A stretch of 64,000 bases of DNA from CAXMMR01 sp965198995 (lineage in GTDB: Bacteria; Pseudomonadota; Alphaproteobacteria; Acetobacterales; Acetobacteraceae). Positions 1-10,662 of the stretch are shown here, piece after piece. A program made the translations under genes and the position numbers. Position 1 is the first letter of the stretch, and each line of letters starts with the position of its first letter. Below the pieces are notes generated by a model. That model was given only the letters and a program-made list of their open reading frames with translations. It had not been told where the DNA came from and did not search any database. Location of the stretch: contig CBDAQG010000002.1 of the NCBI GenBank assembly GCA_965198995.1, forward strand, positions 1,364,001 to 1,428,000, read 5' to 3'.

Positions 1-150
1 GCCAGCACCGTCGTCTCGACGTTCCTGCTGCTACCCGCCCTGCTCGCCAGCCTGCGACCAGGCCGTGGCTTGTTCAGCCATCAAGCAGAAGCAAGGCGAG
101 GGGCTTTGCCCCTCGACCCCATTAAAGGCGAAGCCTTTAAGATCCATTAG
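1..150 (+). CDS. C-terminal end of an MMPL/RND-type transporter (partial, runs in from the left)
   Basis: Frame 1 is open from the window edge to a TAG at 148-150. The first residues (STVVSTFLLLPALLASL) resemble the last membrane helix of MMPL/RND-superfamily exporters such as the hopanoid-associated HpnN group, which often end in a T-x-FLPALL helix. The last 19 or so codons (from about 93) are family A repeat DNA, so the reading frame continues through the repeat and ends in a repeat-encoded tail (ALPLDPIKGEAFKIH). The original stop has probably been replaced. Only about 49 residues are visible, so the family call is tentative; another polytopic membrane protein is possible. Confidence 0.5.
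   Translation, partial: ASTVVSTFLLLPALLASLRPGRGLFSHQAEARRGALPLDPIKGEAFKIH
93..150. repeat. Family A repeat, short form (copy A1)
   Basis: Two adjacent small hairpins: AGGGGCTTTGCCCCT, then TTAAAGGC/GCCTTTAA, ending in ATCCATTAG. Near-identical DNA recurs at 2473-2535, 23473-23533 and, inverted, 12212-12290. Here it is read through by the upstream coding frame. Confidence 0.85.
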
Positions 151-164
151 TCGCTTCGCCTTAA

Positions 165-215
165 CCGAGCAGAAGTTTTTTGGTTCTTTTTTTCAAAAAA
201 GAACCGCTTTCTTCA
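165..215. repeat. Family B repeat, solo GGTTC-type arm (copy B1)
   Basis: Single arm: GAGCAGAAGTTTTTTGG, then a perfect 24-nt hairpin GGTTCTTTTTTT/CAAAAAAGAACC at 182-205, then GCTTTCTTC. It lies just beyond the stop of the minus-strand oxygenase. No partner arm is found to the left; the neighbouring DNA is family A instead. Confidence 0.8.
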
Positions 216-216
216 G

Positions 217-855
217 CTAAGCGGCAATTCGCTTAATAAACGACGACACCTTATGCCGCCGCAACTCCGACCGCGCCTTGCTGTCATTGGTCATGTAGTT
301 GAGCTGCACCACATAGCGCTGCCCGACAAATTGCTTATGCCCGTGCCAGGTCGTCGGCCCGTTCGGAAACACCAGCAGCGTGCCGTCCACCGGCGGCACC
401 TCCACCGCGTAGTTCTCCAGATCCTCGCCATCGCGCAGCAGCCTCAGGCAGCCCTGCTGGCGCGCCCAAGCGTCGGTCTGCGGGTTCAAATAGAGCAGCA
501 CCGTCACCCGCTTGCTGTCGGAGTCGCGATGGATGCGCCCGTCCTTCTCGCGCGAGGCGCCGCGCAGCGTCACCATCGTCGGCGCATCGTCCAGCACCAG
601 GCCGAACTTCGCCGCCACCGCCGCGCGGAAGCGCGTGCCCTCCAGGCTGCGCATCAGCGCCGCGCCCGCCGTGCCGAGCTTCAACCCCTCGATCGGGTAG
701 GACCCACCCCGCTCCAGCGTCGGCAGCCCGCCCACCACCTGCCGCAGCACCGCCTCCGGGACAAACTTCTCGACGACGACGTGTGGGAACGGCGCAGCCG
801 CGACCGGCAACCGCTCGAGCGCCTCATACCGGAGCGCATGGTCCAATGTGTTCAT
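217..855 (-). CDS. 2-oxoglutarate/Fe(II)-dependent oxygenase
   Basis: A 212-residue protein of the 2OG-Fe(II) oxygenase (prolyl 4-hydroxylase-like) superfamily. The iron-binding triad is visible: H109-x-D111 in GRIHRDSD and H171 in TTWHGHK, with R180 nine residues later to hold 2-oxoglutarate. Members hydroxylate a small molecule or protein side chain; the substrate here is unknown. The frame is open upstream to 1050, but the start is placed at ATG 853-855 because upstream residues are Arg/Pro-rich shadow of the neighbouring gene and the conserved fold begins soon after MNTLDHAL. Its stop lies next to solo repeat arm B1. It may share a transcript with the small secreted protein gene upstream. 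Confidence 0.8.
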   Translation of the reverse strand: MNTLDHALRYEALERLPVAAAPFPHVVVEKFVPEAVLRQVVGGLPTLERGGSYPIEGLKLGTAGAALMRSLEGTRFRAAVAAKFGLVLDDAPTMVTLRGASREKDGRIHRDSDSKRVTVLLYLNPQTDAWARQQGCLRLLRDGEDLENYAVEVPPVDGTLLVFPNGPTTWHGHKQFVGQRYVVQLNYMTNDSKARSELRRHKVSSFIKRIAA

Positions 856-910
856 GGCCTGCTCGATAATCCCGCCATTCCACGCCGGCAAGACCGCCCG
901 CCCGACCCGC

Positions 911-1162
911 TCAGGACCGGGTCGGCGCCTTGGCACGCACGATCGTGGTGGTCGAGAGGAACTCGGCGCAACCCAGCGAGGCCGCGCAACAGCCCGGCTC
1001 GCCCGGCACAAAGGCGGTCTGCAAACGGTGAACGCCGCCGCAGCCGTCACTGACCACCGCTTTGGGCACCGGCGCAGCGTGATGGCGCGGCGCCGCGCCC
1101 GCCGGCTGCACCGCCATCAGCGCGCCCGTCACAATCACCGCCGCCGTGCAGGACCTGATCAC
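911..1162 (-). CDS. small secreted Cys-containing protein, unknown function
   Basis: An 83-residue protein read from a GTG codon (1160-1162) preceded by GAGAGGGCTGAGG. The N-terminus is a good Sec signal peptide: short n-region, hydrophobic core, cleavage expected after A-G-A at residue 23. The mature part is about 60 residues with a central Cys-rich stretch (GEPGCCAASLGC) and one further Cys. No family recognised. The paired cysteines suggest disulfides or metal binding in the periplasm. It is divergent from zapE across about 160 bases that should hold both promoters. Confidence 0.55.
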   Translation of the reverse strand: MIRSCTAAVIVTGALMAVQPAGAAPRHHAAPVPKAVVSDGCGGVHRLQTAFVPGEPGCCAASLGCAEFLSTTTIVRAKAPTRS

Positions 1163-1320
1163 GCCTCAGCCCTCTCCGGCTCGCGTTGCGCTGCAGGATA
1201 TACGGCTAAGACACTGACGGAGTTACAGCGCTCGCGAAGAGGTGATCCGCATCGGCCGGCCGTGCGATGGCGTGCGGCGGCGAATTGTCCTAGCCGCACT
1301 TTGCCGCTATTGGCCACCGC

Positions 1321-2472
1321 ATGGACGGTCCGCCCCCCGCGCATCGCGGCCCGCTGGCCGTCTACCGCTATCGCCTGCAAACCGGCGCGTTGGCGGCAGA
1401 TCCTGCCCAGGCCGCCGCCGCCGAACGGCTGCAGAGCCTCTGGGTCGCCCTGCGCGGCTACGACCCGCCCGCCAGGCCCGAGCGCAGCCGCCTGCTCGGC
1501 CGCCTGCTGCGCCGCCGCCCCGCCGAGGGCGCCGACGAGCAATGCCCCAACGGCCTCTACCTCGTCGGCGACGTCGGCCGCGGCAAGTCGATGCTGATGG
1601 ACCTGTTCTTCGAGGAGGCGTCGGTGGTGCGCAAGCGACGCATCCACTTCCACGCCTTCATGCAGAGCTGCCACCGCCGCATCCAGGCCTGGCGGACCGA
1701 AAATCCGGCCGGCGACGACCCAATCCCGCCACTCGCCGACGGCCTCGCCGCCGAAGCCGCGCTGCTCTGCTTCGACGAGTTCCAGGTCAACGACATCGCC
1801 GACGCGATGATCCTCGGCCGCCTGTTCGAGGCCCTGTTCGACCGCGCCGTCGTCATCGTGGCGACCTCGAACACCCTCCCGCAGGACCTGTTCCGCGGCA
1901 AACCCGGCCGCGACGCCTTCCTCCCCTTCATCGGCCTGATCAGCCGCCACCTCGACCTGCTCGTGCTCGACGGCCAACGCGACTACCGCCGCGCCCGCCT
2001 CGGCCGCGTCCAGACCTGGCAGGTGCCAAATGGCGGCCGCGCCGAACGCGCGCTCGACGCCTCCTTCGCCGCCCTCACCGACGACGCAACGCCCAAGCCC
2101 GCCTCGCTGAGCGTCGCCGGCCGTCGCCTCGCCGTGCCGCTCGCCGCCGCCGGCGTCGCCCGCTTCGACTTCGAGGCGCTGTGCGGCCAACCGCTCGGCC
2201 CCGGCGACTACCTTGCACTCGCGACCCATTTCCACGCCCTCGTGCTCGACGGCATTCCGCGGCTCGGCCCGGACAACTACGACGTGGCGCGCCGCTTCAT
2301 TACGTTGATAGACGCATTGTATGAACACCGGGTTAAGCTGATCGCCTCGGCCGACGCGCTGCCGGACGCCCTCTACGAACGCGGCGAAGGCGCCCGCGCC
2401 TTTGAGCGCACCGCCTCACGGCTGGAGGAGATGCAGAGCGCCGAGTATCTCGCGCTGCCGCACCTGACGTGA
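1321..2472 (+). CDS. zapE: ZapE/AFG1-family ATPase
   Basis: A 383-residue AFG1-like ATPase, called ZapE in proteobacteria, where it acts at the Z-ring during late division and under stress; mitochondrial homologues help in protein quality control. Visible motifs: Walker A GDVGRGKSML near residue 85, a Walker B-type LLCFDEFQVND near 155, and VATSNTLPQDL (sensor-like Asn) near 183. Length is usual for the family (350-390). Start ATG at 1321 precedes conserved YRYRLQTGALAADPAQ. The TGA abuts family A repeat copy A2. A zapE gene directly before mdh and the suc genes is a common alphaproteobacterial arrangement. Confidence 0.93.
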   Translation: MDGPPPAHRGPLAVYRYRLQTGALAADPAQAAAAERLQSLWVALRGYDPPARPERSRLLGRLLRRRPAEGADEQCPNGLYLVGDVGRGKSMLMDLFFEEASVVRKRRIHFHAFMQSCHRRIQAWRTENPAGDDPIPPLADGLAAEAALLCFDEFQVNDIADAMILGRLFEALFDRAVVIVATSNTLPQDLFRGKPGRDAFLPFIGLISRHLDLLVLDGQRDYRRARLGRVQTWQVPNGGRAERALDASFAALTDDATPKPASLSVAGRRLAVPLAAAGVARFDFEALCGQPLGPGDYLALATHFHALVLDGIPRLGPDNYDVARRFITLIDALYEHRVKLIASADALPDALYERGEGARAFERTASRLEEMQSAEYLALPHLT

Positions 2473-2711
2473 AGGAAGGCGAGGGGCGTTGCCCCTCGAC
2501 CCCATTAAAGGCGGAGCCTTTAAAATCCATTCCTTAGTCATGATCCCGTGGCGAGAGCGGTGCCGTGGGAAGCAGGTCGTATGGCTTCGCCAAGCAGAAA
2601 GAACCCCGCCGTCCTGACGGCTGCGGGTCTGGGGGCGCAGCCCCCGTCGTGCGAATGCACGCTCACGCGTGGCGGGTCGAGGGCAGAGCCCTCGCCTGAC
2701 TTACCTTGCCT
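2473..2711. repeat. Family A repeat, full-length form (copy A2)
   Basis: About 239 bp, starting AGGAAGG directly after the zapE TGA. Order: GAGGGGCGTTGCCCCTC hairpin, TTAAAGGC-GGA-GCCTTTAA hairpin, ATCCATTCCTTAGTCATGA, a middle block (GTGCCGTGGGAAGCAGG, ATGGCTTCGCCAAGCAG), CTGGGGGCGCAGCCCCC hairpin, then GGGTCGAGGGCAGAGCCCTCG. The middle block recurs at 23534-23600 and inverted at 12140-12215, so this is one unit, not adjacent unrelated hairpins. It fills the zapE-mdh gap; no gene is seen in it. Confidence 0.85.
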
Positions 2712-2762
2712 TGCCGCCCTGCACTCGATGCGTTAGCACGACCCGCCCGCAGCGAGGAAACC

Positions 2763-3719
2763 ATGGCACGCAGCAAGATCGCCCTCATCGGCGCCGGCAA
2801 CATCGGCGGCACGCTCGCCCATCTGATCGGCCTCAAGGAGCTCGGCGACGTCGTGCTGTTCGACGTGTTTCCGGGTGTGGCCGCCGGCAAGGCGCTCGAC
2901 ATCGCGCAATCCGGCACGGTCGACGGTTTCGACGCCGAGATGAGCGGCGCCGGCGACTACAGTGCCATCGCCGGGTCCGACGTGGTGATCGTCACCGCCG
3001 GCTTTCCGCGCATGCCGGGGATGTCGCGCGACGACCTGCTGAGCAAGAACGCCGGCGTGATCGGCCAGGTCGCGGCAGGGATCCGCGAGCACGCGCCGGA
3101 CGCCTTCGTCATCTGCATCACCAACCCGCTCGACGTCATGGTGTGGGTGCTGCAGCAGAAATCCGGCCTGCCGCCGCACAAGGTGGTGGGCATGGCCGGC
3201 GTGCTCGACAGCGCCCGCTTCAAGCTGTTCCTCGCCCAGGAGTTCGGCGTCTCGGTCGAGGACGTCACCGCCTTCGTGCTCGGCGGCCATGGTGACACGA
3301 TGGTGCCGCTGACCCGCTACTCCACCGTCGCCGGCATTCCGGTGCCCGACCTGATCAAGATGGGCTGGAGCACTCAGGAAAAGATCGACGCCATCGTCAA
3401 GCGCACGGCGAACGGCGGCGGCGAGATCGTCAAGCTGCTGGAGAAGGGCTCCGCCTTCTACGCGCCGGCGGCCTCGGCGGTGGCGATGGCCGAGAGCTAC
3501 CTGAAGGACAAGAAGCGGGTGATGCCGGTCGCCGCCAACCTCACGGGCCAGTATGGCGTGAGCGACCTCTATGTCGGCGTGCCGGTGGTGATCGGCGCCG
3601 GCGGCGTCGAGCGCATCGTCGAGATCGAGCTGGACGCGGCCGAGCAGGCGGCGTTCGAGAAATCGGCCGGCGCGGTCAAGGAGCTGATCGAGGTCGTAAA
3701 GGGTTTGGGCGTCGTTTAG
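2763..3719 (+). CDS. mdh: malate dehydrogenase (LDH-like type)
   Basis: A 318-residue NAD-dependent malate dehydrogenase (malate to oxaloacetate, TCA cycle). Visible: N-terminal Rossmann GAGNIGG, Asp ending beta-2 (VVLFDV) selecting NAD, substrate-loop arginines in AGFPRMPGMSRDDLL, ITNPLDVM, and catalytic His in LGGHGDTMVPL. Length matches the alphaproteobacterial LDH-like group. The start at ATG 2763 follows GAGGAAA at good spacing; an open extension to 2706 lies in repeat DNA and is rejected. First gene of the mdh-sucCD-sucAB-lpd cluster; its stop is followed by repeat A3. Confidence 0.97.
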   Translation: MARSKIALIGAGNIGGTLAHLIGLKELGDVVLFDVFPGVAAGKALDIAQSGTVDGFDAEMSGAGDYSAIAGSDVVIVTAGFPRMPGMSRDDLLSKNAGVIGQVAAGIREHAPDAFVICITNPLDVMVWVLQQKSGLPPHKVVGMAGVLDSARFKLFLAQEFGVSVEDVTAFVLGGHGDTMVPLTRYSTVAGIPVPDLIKMGWSTQEKIDAIVKRTANGGGEIVKLLEKGSAFYAPAASAVAMAESYLKDKKRVMPVAANLTGQYGVSDLYVGVPVVIGAGGVERIVEIELDAAEQAAFEKSAGAVKELIEVVKGLGVV

Positions 3720-3832
3720 GCAAGGTGAGGGGCTTTGCCCCTTGACCCCACCGGACTTAAGTAACGGGGCCTGGGGCCTCAAGCCCCAGCGGAGTCCAGA
3801 GGCAGCGCCTCTGGCCTTCCTTCTAGAGGGCG
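3720..3832. repeat. Family A repeat between mdh and sucC (copy A3)
   Basis: GAGGGGCTTTGCCCCTTGACCCC just after the mdh stop, a short spacer, then GGGGCCTGGGGCC...CCCCAGCGGAGTCC and CAGAGGCAGCGCCTCTGG, ending CCTTCCTTC before the sucC ribosome-binding region. Several nested hairpins. It fills the intergenic gap. Confidence 0.8.
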
Positions 3833-3838
3833 CACCGC

Positions 3839-5035
3839 ATGAATATTCACGAGTATCAGGCCAAGGAGCTGCTCAAGCCCTACGGCGTCGCGGTCCTCGA
3901 AGGCCACGTCGCCTGGACCCCGGAGGAGGCCGAGCAGGCCGCCGCCAGGCTCCCCGGCCCGATCTACGTCGTGAAGTCGCAGATCCACGCCGGTGGCCGC
4001 GGCGCCGGCCGCTTCGCCGACGCGCCGCAGGGTAAAGGCGGTGTCCGCCTGGCCCGCTCCCCGGCCGAGGCCCGCGAGGCCGCCGAGGCGATGCTCGGCC
4101 ACATTCTGGTCACCAAGCAGACCGGCCCCGCCGGCCGCCCGGTGCACCGCGTCTACGTCGAGGCCGGCTGCGACATCGCCCGCGAGCTCTACCTCTCGCT
4201 GCTGATCGACCGCGCCACCGCCCGCGTCACCATCATGGCCTCCACCGAGGGCGGGATGGAGATCGAGGAGGTCGCCGAGCACAGCCCCGAGAAGATCGAG
4301 CGCGTCGCCGTCGACCCGGCCGCCGGCATCTCCGGCTACCACTCCCGCCGCCTCGCCGCGGCGCTGCAGCTCCGCGGCCCGCAGGTCCGCGCCTTTTCGA
4401 CCTTCGTCGAGGCGATGTACAAGGCCTTCATCGCGCTCGACTGCGCCATCGTCGAGGTCAACCCGCTGGTGGTGACCGGCGCTGGCGAGGTGGTGGCACT
4501 CGACGCCAAGGTCACCTTTGACGACAACGCGCTCTATCGCCACCCCGAACTCGAACGCCTGCGCGACGAGGCCGAGGAGGACCCCAAGGAGCTCGAGGCC
4601 GCCAAGCACAGCCTCAGCTACGTCGCCCTCGACGGCACCATCGGCTGCATGGTCAACGGCGCGGGCCTGGCGATGGCGACGATGGACATCATCAAGCTGT
4701 TCGGCGCCGCCCCGGCCAACTTCCTCGACGTCGGCGGCGGCGCGACGCGCGAGCGGGTCACCGCCGCCTTCAAGATCATCCTGTCCGACCCGAACGTCGA
4801 GGGCATCCTGGTCAACATCTTCGGCGGCATCATGCGCTGCGACGTGATCGCCGAGGGGGTCGTCGCCGCCGCCCGCGAGGTCTCCCTCAACGTCCCCCTC
4901 GTCGTCCGCCTGGAGGGCACCAACGTGGAGCTCGGCAAAGACATCATGGCCCGCTCCGGCCTGCCCATCATCGCCGCCGACAACCTCGCCGACGCCGCCC
5001 AGAAGATCGTCGACGCCGTGCGCGGAGCCGCCTGA
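3839..5035 (+). CDS. sucC: succinyl-CoA synthetase beta subunit (ADP-forming)
   Basis: A 398-residue beta chain of succinyl-CoA ligase, forming succinate, ATP and CoA with SucD. The N-terminal ATP-grasp region begins MNIHEYQAKELLKPYGV and carries the nucleotide-loop QIHAGGRGAGRF; the C-terminal CoA-ligase domain shows LDVGGGATRERV and GILVNIFGGIMRCD. Length is standard. The start is the ATG six bases after AGAGGGCGC. The stop overlaps the sucD start by one base (TGATG), typical of stoichiometric, translationally coupled subunits. Confidence 0.97.
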   Translation: MNIHEYQAKELLKPYGVAVLEGHVAWTPEEAEQAAARLPGPIYVVKSQIHAGGRGAGRFADAPQGKGGVRLARSPAEAREAAEAMLGHILVTKQTGPAGRPVHRVYVEAGCDIARELYLSLLIDRATARVTIMASTEGGMEIEEVAEHSPEKIERVAVDPAAGISGYHSRRLAAALQLRGPQVRAFSTFVEAMYKAFIALDCAIVEVNPLVVTGAGEVVALDAKVTFDDNALYRHPELERLRDEAEEDPKELEAAKHSLSYVALDGTIGCMVNGAGLAMATMDIIKLFGAAPANFLDVGGGATRERVTAAFKIILSDPNVEGILVNIFGGIMRCDVIAEGVVAAAREVSLNVPLVVRLEGTNVELGKDIMARSGLPIIAADNLADAAQKIVDAVRGAA

Positions 5036-5910
5036 TGGCCGTCCTCGTCGACGCCGACACCCGCGTCATCACCCAGGGTTTCACCGGCGCCCAAGGCACC
5101 TTCCACTCCGAGCAGGCGATCGCCTACGGCACCAAGGTCGTCGGCGGCGTCACCCCGGGCAAGGGCGGCACCACCCATCTCGACCTGCCGGTGTTCGACA
5201 CCGTGCACGAGGCCCGCGAGGCGACCGGCGCCACGGCGAGCGCCATCTACGTCCCACCCCCCTTCGCCGCCGACGCCATCCTCGAGGCGATCGACGCCGA
5301 GGTCCCGCTGATCGTCTGCATCACCGAGGGCATTCCGGTGCTCGACATGGTGCGCGTCCGCCGCGCGCTCTCCGGCTCCCGCTCCATCCTGGTCGGCCCG
5401 AACTGCCCCGGCGTCATCACGCCCGACGCCTGCAAGATCGGCATCATGCCCGGCCACATCCATCGCCGCGGCAATGTCGGCATCATCAGCCGCTCCGGCA
5501 CCCTCACCTACGAGGCGGTCGCCCAGACCACCGCCGCCGGCCTGGGCCAGAGCACCTGCATCGGCATCGGCGGCGACCCGGTCAAAGGCCTCGACTTCAT
5601 CGAGTGCCTGGAGCTGCTGATCGCCGACCCCGAAACCCACTCGATCATCATGATCGGCGAGATCGGCGGCGCCAGCGAGATCGACGCGGCGGAGTTCTAC
5701 GCCCGCAGCCACGCCGGCAAGCCGGTCGTCGGCTTCATCGCCGGCGCCACCGCCCCACCCGGCCGCCGCATGGGCCACGCCGGCGCCGTCATCAGCGGCG
5801 GCCGAGACACCGCAGCGGCCAAGTTCGAAGCCATGCGCGCCGCCGGCATCCACGTCGCCGACAGCCCGGCCTCGCTGGGGTCAACCCTGGTCAGGGTGCT
5901 GGGAGGCTAG
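5035..5910 (+). CDS. sucD: succinyl-CoA synthetase alpha subunit
   Basis: A 291-residue alpha chain, partner of SucC. The CoA-binding fold shows ITQGFTGAQGTFHSEQAI and GVTPGKGG; the ligase domain shows NCPGVITP, SRSGTLTYE, and the phosphohistidine site in RRMGHAGAVISGG. The start overlaps the sucC stop. Its TAG is followed at once by family B repeat B2, which separates sucCD from sucAB although both work in the same step series. Confidence 0.97.
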   Translation: MAVLVDADTRVITQGFTGAQGTFHSEQAIAYGTKVVGGVTPGKGGTTHLDLPVFDTVHEAREATGATASAIYVPPPFAADAILEAIDAEVPLIVCITEGIPVLDMVRVRRALSGSRSILVGPNCPGVITPDACKIGIMPGHIHRRGNVGIISRSGTLTYEAVAQTTAAGLGQSTCIGIGGDPVKGLDFIECLELLIADPETHSIIMIGEIGGASEIDAAEFYARSHAGKPVVGFIAGATAPPGRRMGHAGAVISGGRDTAAAKFEAMRAAGIHVADSPASLGSTLVRVLGG

Positions 5911-6040
5911 GAAAGCGGTTCTTTTTTGAAAAAAAGAACCAAAAAACTTCTGCTCATTAGAGTCGCCACCGCCGCGCAGTGCTCCAACGGACAAGAGTTT
6001 TTTGCTTCTTTTTTGCAAAAAAGAAGCGCTTCCTTCCCTG
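5911..6040. repeat. Family B repeat, complete (copy B2, + orientation)
   Basis: Left arm GAAAGC plus hairpin GGTTCTTTTTTG/AAAAAAAGAACC (5917-5940) and AAAAAACTTCTG; unrelated spacer; right arm AAGAGTTTTTTGC plus hairpin GCTTCTTTTTTG/CAAAAAAGAAGC (6004-6027), ending GCGCTTCCTTCCC. One GGTTC arm and one GCTTC arm in inverted arrangement. The hairpins are not followed by T-runs, so they are not classic terminators in the sense direction. It sits between sucD and sucA. Confidence 0.9.
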
Positions 6041-6154
6041 CCATGCGCTCCCAACAACGCTGGCGCTTCAGCTCCGCGCGGATGATCGCCAAGGGTTGTC
6101 TTATCTATGATCTGGGCGGAGAACCGGGTCTCTCGCTTGGGAGAGTGCTGACCG

Positions 6155-9037
<2,883 letters not shown>

Positions 9038-9084
9038 CGCCGGCGCGCTCCACCGAGCCGCCACACAGGGGACGAACGGGTTAG

Positions 9085-10467
9085 ATGTCTGCCGATATCA
9101 AGGTGCCGACGCTCGGCGAGAGCGTGACCACCGCCACCGTGGCGCGCTGGCTGAAGCGCGTCGGCGACGCGGTCGCCGCCGACGAGCCGCTGGTCGAGCT
9201 GGAAACCGACAAGGTCACCGTCGAGGTGCCGTCGCCGATCAGCGGCACGCTGGGCGCCTTCGCCCATGACGAGGGCGCGGAGGTCGAAGTCGGCACCGTG
9301 CTCGGCAGCGTCGAGGCCGGCAGCGCGCCCGCCAGGCCCGCGTCCCAATCCTCGCCCGCACCCTCAACCCCCGCCTCGCCCTCCTCACCCGCCAAGCCGC
9401 TGGCGACCGCGCCCGAGGCGCCGGCCAGCCGGCAGGTCCCGCCCACCGGGCAGGCGCCGCAGCCGTCCCAGCAATCAGCGCCGCCTGGCGCCGGCATCAA
9501 CCCGCCGCCCCGCCCGATCGGACCGGTCAGCCGCCCGGCCACCCCGCCCAGCGACCGCAACGGCGGCGCCCACCACGCACCGCTGCCCGCCGCGACCCGG
9601 CTGATGAGCGAGCACGACGTCGCCGCCGACGCCCTCGGCGAGGGCACCGGCAAGGACGGCCGCCTTACCAAGGGCGACGTCCTCGCCTTCCTCAACCGCC
9701 CCGCTCCAACCGCGGCCGACTCCACCCCTAAGCCCGCCCCGCCCAAGCCCGCCCGCGCGGCAGACGCCCGCGAGGAGCGGGTCAAGATGACCCGCCTGCG
9801 CCGCACCATCGCCCAGCGCCTCAAGGAGGCGCAGAACACCGCGGCGATGCTGACCACCTTCAACGAGGTGGACATGTCGGCCGCAATGGCGCTCCGCTCC
9901 GAATACAAAGACGCTTTCGAGAAGAAGCACAAAGGCACCCGCCTCGGCTTCATGTCGTTCTTCGTCACCGCCTGCGTCGCCGCGCTGGCCGAGTTCCCCG
10001 CCGTCAACGCCGAGATCGACGGCGACGAGATCGTCTACAAGCACTACGTCCATATGGGCATCGCCGTCGGCGGCGCGAACGGCCTGGTGGTGCCGGTGAT
10101 CCGCGACGCCGACCGGCTCGACTTCGCCGGCATCGAGCGCGCCGTCGGCGATTTCGGCCGCCGCGCCCGCGACGGCCAGCTCAAGCTCGACGAGCTCACC
10201 GGCGGCTCGTTCTCGATCACCAATGGCGGCGTCTACGGCTCGCTGATGAGCACCCCGATCCTCAACCCGCCGCAATCCGGCATCCTCGGCATGCACAAGA
10301 TCCAGGAGCGCCCGATCGCCGTCGCCGGCAAGGTCGAAATCCGCCCGATGATGTATCTCGCGCTGTCGTACGATCACCGGATCGTCGACGGCAAGGAAGC
10401 GGTCAGCTTCCTGGTCCGCGTCAAGGAAAGCATCGAAGACCCACGCCGCTTGTTACTCGGACTATAA
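9085..10467 (+). CDS. sucB: dihydrolipoyllysine-residue succinyltransferase (E2)
   Basis: A 460-residue E2 core of the 2-oxoglutarate dehydrogenase complex. Residues 1-78 are one lipoyl domain with the lipoylated Lys43 in ELETDKVTVEV; residues 80-165 are a long Ala/Pro/Ser linker; about 170-205 is the E1/E3-binding domain (ATRLMSEHDV...TKGDVLAFL); the rest is the acyltransferase domain ending in the catalytic SYDHRIVDGKEA. The linker is longer than in many E2o proteins. Same operon as sucA; repeat A4 separates it from lpd. Confidence 0.96.
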   Translation: MSADIKVPTLGESVTTATVARWLKRVGDAVAADEPLVELETDKVTVEVPSPISGTLGAFAHDEGAEVEVGTVLGSVEAGSAPARPASQSSPAPSTPASPSSPAKPLATAPEAPASRQVPPTGQAPQPSQQSAPPGAGINPPPRPIGPVSRPATPPSDRNGGAHHAPLPAATRLMSEHDVAADALGEGTGKDGRLTKGDVLAFLNRPAPTAADSTPKPAPPKPARAADAREERVKMTRLRRTIAQRLKEAQNTAAMLTTFNEVDMSAAMALRSEYKDAFEKKHKGTRLGFMSFFVTACVAALAEFPAVNAEIDGDEIVYKHYVHMGIAVGGANGLVVPVIRDADRLDFAGIERAVGDFGRRARDGQLKLDELTGGSFSITNGGVYGSLMSTPILNPPQSGILGMHKIQERPIAVAGKVEIRPMMYLALSYDHRIVDGKEAVSFLVRVKESIEDPRRLLLGL

Positions 10468-10653
10468 GGCGCGGGCTCTGCCCTCGACCCGCTGGGGCCC
10501 GAGGCCCCAGACCCCCATTTGTAAGGGACAGTTTTCCAGCGGCTCTTCCTGAGCGTGCGCAGCGTATAATTCACCAGCTCACTTAATTAAACGGGGTCTG
10601 GGGCCTCACGGCCCCAGCGGGTCCAGGGCAGAGCCCTGGCCTTCCTTCTCTTG
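10468..10653. repeat. Family A repeat, paired inverted form between sucB and lpd (copy A4)
   Basis: Starts GGCGCGGGCTCTGCCC after the sucB stop, then CTGGGGCC-CGA-GGCCCCAG. After about 70 unrelated bases comes the inverted counterpart (GGGGTCTGGGGCC...GGCCCCAGCGGGTCC, AGGGCAGAGCCCT) ending CCTTCCTTC before lpd. The middle holds an isolated TATAAT at 10565-10570 without a convincing -35 box. Confidence 0.8.
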
Positions 10654-10662
10654 AGGCTTCTT

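Noticed and set aside
182..205. Family B hairpins as classical Rho-independent terminators
   Set aside because: Stems are A/T-rich with the T-run inside the stem, not after it, and copies sit within operons (sucD-sucA, mdtB-mdtC, paoB-paoC). They may still affect transcript ends, so they are listed as repeats.
10545..10570. TATAAT at 10565 as a promoter for lpd
   Set aside because: No -35 hexamer at 16-18 bases spacing and it lies inside the repeat spacer; a perfect -10 alone is weak evidence.
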